A DNA stretch of 64,000 bases from Candidatus Omnitrophota bacterium (lineage in GTDB: Bacteria > CAIJMQ01): contig JAHJCU010000005.1 of assembly GCA_018812925.1 (NCBI GenBank), positions 62,001 through 126,000 on the forward strand, in the 5' to 3' direction. The translations under genes were made by a program, and so were the position numbers. The notes beneath the pieces were generated by a model. The model worked only from the letters and a program-made list of their open reading frames with translations. It made no database searches and had not been told where the DNA came from. Each line of letters starts with the position of its first letter. Within the stretch, counting starts at the first letter, position 1. This document shows, piece by piece, positions 61,016-64,000 of this stretch.

Positions 61016-62341
61016 TTATTTTTCAAAAACATTAACAAAAAATCCCGTAGGAACTTTTGGATAAAAATATGTGGCTTTACCGGGCATCCTTTCTTGCCGA
61101 TTTGCTACGAGTTTTACTTCTTCCACCTTTGTAGGATTTAGGAGAAATGCTATCTGATAAGTGCCGTTTTTAACTAAATCTATGGCCTTATATCTATCAA
61201 CTTCATAGGCAAGACGCAAAGTATCTTGAAGTTCCTTTTCTTCATATCCCAAGATGTGGGAAAATATTAAAGAATGTAATACTGACACGTCTAAATGCTT
61301 CCACGCAGGAGAATGCTGCTGCATTTTGCCTAATAGTTTCTTTTCATTTTTGGATACGAAGAGCAATGTTTTGATTGCGCCGTTATCGTTATGTACTACG
61401 CCGAAAGCGTGTCGGCTATGCCCTTCTTCTCGGATAAGTTTAAAGCTTTTATCTATATCGTTTAGGGGAAGTTCTTTTATAAAGAAAAAGTCACAAGCTT
61501 TATTGTTAAGTTTTTTCCAATCATCTAGGCTAAAATCTTTTAATAGTCGATGGGCAGGAAAAATCTTTAAACTATCATCCTCCATAGGAGAAATATAGGC
61601 CAAAATCCATCTATTGTAATCCTTCTTATTTTCTTTCCAAAATTTCAGAGCCGTTTCATATCTATGGTGACCGTCTGCGATGTATAATGTTTTTTGCTTT
61701 ATTATTTCCTTAATTTTATCATTGGTTTGAAGATTGGAAATTCTCCATAGGGTATGTTTTTTGCCCAAAGGATGAGGGAATCCTTTGGGAATATATTTAG
61801 AGTTTTTTCTTTCCAACGGAACAAAATCGGCAAAAGTAGACTCTTCTTTGTTTTGTTCAAGCGATTTCATTACTTCATTGTTTTCATCCGAATAGATTAA
61901 GAATATCGGCGAAAGGTTGGTGCGTGTGGCGTTTAAAAGCTTGAATCTATCTTCTTTTGGAGAAGAAAGTGTATTTTCATGCGGCAGAATTTTCCCGTCC
62001 GCGAAATCCTCAAGTCGTACAAGAGCAAAAAATCCTTTTCTTAATAAATTCTCATTATTAGCCAGAAAATGCTGGTGATACAGGTAGAAAGAAGATTTAT
62101 CTCCTTTCATAAAAATCCCATCTCTTAACCATTCATTTAGCATAGAAGCAGAGTGTTGGTATTTATCCTGATTTGTGGTTTCTTTTGGAAGAATGAGGTT
62201 GATAATATTATGCTTTCTTGCATAATATTCCTCTCTTTCCTCAATAGGAATAACATCGTACGGAGGCGCAATAACTTGCGAAAGACTTTTTATCTTATTG
62301 GGATTATAAAAATATCCGTTAAAAGGTTTTATTTCAGCCAT
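61016..62341 (-). CDS. DUF1015 family protein
   Basis: The 441-aa protein matches DUF1015/UCP033563: I-K-P-F-N-G-Y at the start, A-P-P-Y-D-V-I, N-I-I-N-L-I-L-P, the I-A-D-G-H-H-R-Y-E-T-A motif, and P-A-H-R-L near the middle. The A-D-G-H-H-R motif is a plausible catalytic or ligand-binding site. Function is unknown; the family is often near serine or one-carbon metabolism genes, and here it stands next to serS. It is cytoplasmic. Confidence 0.9.
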   Translation of the reverse strand: MAEIKPFNGYFYNPNKIKSLSQVIAPPYDVIPIEEREEYYARKHNIINLILPKETTNQDKYQHSASMLNEWLRDGIFMKGDKSSFYLYHQHFLANNENLLRKGFFALVRLEDFADGKILPHENTLSSPKEDRFKLLNATRTNLSPIFLIYSDENNEVMKSLEQNKEESTFADFVPLERKNSKYIPKGFPHPLGKKHTLWRISNLQTNDKIKEIIKQKTLYIADGHHRYETALKFWKENKKDYNRWILAYISPMEDDSLKIFPAHRLLKDFSLDDWKKLNNKACDFFFIKELPLNDIDKSFKLIREEGHSRHAFGVVHNDNGAIKTLLFVSKNEKKLLGKMQQHSPAWKHLDVSVLHSLIFSHILGYEEKELQDTLRLAYEVDRYKAIDLVKNGTYQIAFLLNPTKVEEVKLVANRQERMPGKATYFYPKVPTGFFVNVFEK

Positions 62342-62367
62342 TTTTAAAAGTGATAAATCTGAAAAGG

Positions 62368-63645
62368 TTATGTTTTTTCAATTTTCGTTTTTCCGTTCAT
62401 ATAAGGACGCAGGACTTCAGGAATAAGAATTGAGCCGTCCTCTTGCTGGTAGTTTTCTAATATTGCGATAACTGTTCTTGCCAAGGCCACGCCTGAGCCG
62501 TTTAATGTATGTAAATATATCGGCTTTCCGCCGCCTTTAGGTTTATACTTTGCGCTTATTCTCTGCGCCTGAAAATTCGTGCAGTTTGAGCATGAAGATA
62601 CTTCTAAATATCTTTCTAATCCGCTTGCCCAAAGTTCGATATCGTAACATTTTGAGGCGGAAAATCCCATGTCGCCGGTGCAGAGTAAAATTATGCGATA
62701 AGGCAATTTTAATTTTTGAAGAATATCCTCGGCGTTTTTCAACATTGATTCAAGTTCGTCAAAAGAATTTTCCGGTTTTACAAATTTTACCATCTCTACT
62801 TTATCGAATTGATGAACCCTGATAAGTCCTTTCGTGTCCTTACCGTAAGAACCCGCTTCTCTCCTGAAACAGGGAGTGTAGCCGGTATAATATATCGGCA
62901 AATCTTCTTCTGGGAATGTCTCGCCCGCATGCAGATTAGTTAATGGAACTTCTGCCGTGGGAATGAGAAAATAATCCTCTTTCTCAATATGATACATATC
63001 TTCTTCCAATTTCGGCAGTTGTCCCGTGCCTGTCATGGTAGCGCGGTTAGCCAGAAACGGCGGCGATATTTCGGTATATTTATGTTCTTTTGTATGAACA
63101 TCCAGCATAAAGTTGATTAAAGCTCGTTCCAATAAAGCACCCATACCTTTGTATAAAGGGAAATTGCTGCCGACAATTTTCAGAGCTCTCTCAAAATCGA
63201 TAATATCCAAATCTTTTGCCAACTGCAGATGGTCTTTGGGCGAAAAATTAAACTTAGGAATTGTTCCCCACTGGCGAATCACTTTGTTGTCTTTAGCGTC
63301 TTTGCCGACTGGAACCGAAGAATGAGGGATATTAGGAATAGTTAGTAAAACGGGATTAACCTTATCTTCTATCTCTTTGACTTGTTTATCAAGTCCTTTT
63401 ATTTGTTCCGAGACATCTCTCATCTCATCTTTTAATTTTTCGGCGTCTTTGCCCTCTTTAATCAACTTGCCGATATCATCCGATTGAGTATTTCGTTGAT
63501 GTTTAAGAGTTTCTACTTCGCTAAGCAGTTTTCTTCTTTCTTCGTCGGATTTAAGCAATTCATCTATATTTACTTTCATGCCTCTATCCCTCATCGCTTT
63601 TTTTACTACTTCAGCGTTACTTCTTATATATTCCAGTTTTAACAT
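62368..63645 (-). CDS. serS: Seryl-tRNA synthetase
   Basis: The 425-aa class II synthetase has an N-terminal antiparallel coiled coil (about 30-110) for the tRNA-Ser variable arm. Motif 2 follows in [21 protein letters not shown], with motif 3 in [10 protein letters not shown]. The length is normal. It lies 31 bp downstream of the rtcB stop on the same strand. Confidence 0.97.
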   Translation of the reverse strand: MLKLEYIRSNAEVVKKAMRDRGMKVNIDELLKSDEERRKLLSEVETLKHQRNTQSDDIGKLIKEGKDAEKLKDEMRDVSEQIKGLDKQVKEIEDKVNPVLLTIPNIPHSSVPVGKDAKDNKVIRQWGTIPKFNFSPKDHLQLAKDLDIIDFERALKIVGSNFPLYKGMGALLERALINFMLDVHTKEHKYTEISPPFLANRATMTGTGQLPKLEEDMYHIEKEDYFLIPTAEVPLTNLHAGETFPEEDLPIYYTGYTPCFRREAGSYGKDTKGLIRVHQFDKVEMVKFVKPENSFDELESMLKNAEDILQKLKLPYRIILLCTGDMGFSASKCYDIELWASGLERYLEVSSCSNCTNFQAQRISAKYKPKGGGKPIYLHTLNGSGVALARTVIAILENYQQEDGSILIPEVLRPYMNGKTKIEKT

Positions 63646-63676
63646 AATTTACCTCATCGGCACTTTTTAAAAAAGT

Positions 63677-64000
63677 TCAGCCCTTTATCACACCCAAAGG
63701 TTTCATTTTTGCTACTTTTTGCGATATCCCTGCCTTATGAACTATATCCACAACCATATTTATATCTTTATACGCTTCAGACATTTCTTCTGCAAGTGTG
63801 TTTTTGTTCCTAGCCCTTACTGTAATGCCTTTTTCTTCCATTTCCCTAAAAATCGACCTGCCTTCGGCAATCTTTATAGCCTTATGCCTGCTCATAGTTC
63901 TTCCAGCTCCGTGACAAGTACTGCCCCATGTTTCTTCAAAGGCTTTTTGTGTACCGGCAAGTAAATAAGACGCTCTTCCCATATCACCCGGAATTATAAC
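63677..64000 (-). CDS. rtcB: RtcB RNA ligase (C-terminal part; 5' end outside window)
   Basis: The frame is open to the window edge. It begins I-I-P-G-D-M-G-R-A-S-Y-L-L and contains the GMP-accepting His region G-S-T-C-H-G-A-G-R-x-M-S-R, E-E-M-S-E-A-Y-K-D-I and the invariant end V-A-K-M-K-P-L-G-V-I-K-G. RtcB joins 2',3'-cyclic phosphate and 5'-OH RNA ends using GTP and Mn(II), usually for RNA repair. About 108 C-terminal residues are visible. Confidence 0.95.
   Translation of the reverse strand, partial: VIIPGDMGRASYLLAGTQKAFEETWGSTCHGAGRTMSRHKAIKIAEGRSIFREMEEKGITVRARNKNTLAEEMSEAYKDINMVVDIVHKAGISQKVAKMKPLGVIKG

Overview
The window reads as a contiguous piece of chromosome from an AT-rich, Gram-negative, probably uncultivated bacterium. 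Lipoproteins, a TolC-type outer-membrane factor, a beta-barrel protein and HldD (heptose for LPS) indicate two membranes. Two H-X9-DG pseudopilins (DUF1559 type), GatCAB, a ThrRS without TGS domain, a V-type ATPase D subunit, a divergent ATP-PEPCK and formate-THF ligase together suggest a candidate-phylum lineage of the Omnitrophica/PVC kind. That placement is inference only. There is no rRNA, no CRISPR array and no recognisable transposase.

Layout. 0-6.8 kb: end of a DUF2339 membrane protein, RadC, a lipoprotein, a Kir-type K+ channel, a beta-barrel protein, a cold-shock gene with a long leader, tRNA-Ala, ComF and a PTS-IIA protein. 6.8-12.0 kb: arsenic/organoarsenical module (ArsR, ArsP-like permease, USP, ArsE/F/G-like proteins, ACR3). 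12.1-18.8 kb: HldD, then a TolC-HlyD-MacB type efflux operon ending in a decayed patatin gene. 19.2-23.1 kb: small island between tRNA-Lys and tRNA-Leu holding AbrB-PIN toxin-antitoxin genes, a 784-aa GHKL-fold ATPase and a 70-aa protein boxed by an 18-bp inverted repeat. 23-46 kb: housekeeping (QueA, Fhs, AlaS, NYN RNase, deacetylase, histidine kinase, DUF3108, NadB, PckA, RsfS, ArgS, LipB, two PilT ATPases, aminotransferase, GatCAB). 46-58.8 kb: two pseudopilins, tRNA-Leu and tRNA-Val, ThrS, PNPase, Dut, PyrK-PyrD, and a GntR-permease-ABC operon. 58.8-64 kb (minus strand): IspF, IspD, V-ATPase D, DUF1015, SerS and the end of RtcB.

The most unusual feature is the density of modular palindromic elements. 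At least three families fill the intergenic gaps and have also entered conserved genes without breaking the frame: two near-identical 66-bp three-armed cloverleaf elements in pyrK (flanked by 11-13 bp direct repeats), a 71-bp nested-hairpin element in lipB, a GC-rich palindrome in gatA, and further copies in the DUF3108 gene and at the ispF 3' end. This resembles Rickettsia palindromic elements in behaviour but not in sequence, and is the best candidate here for an undescribed system. The tRNA-flanked AbrB-PIN-GHKL island is the second.
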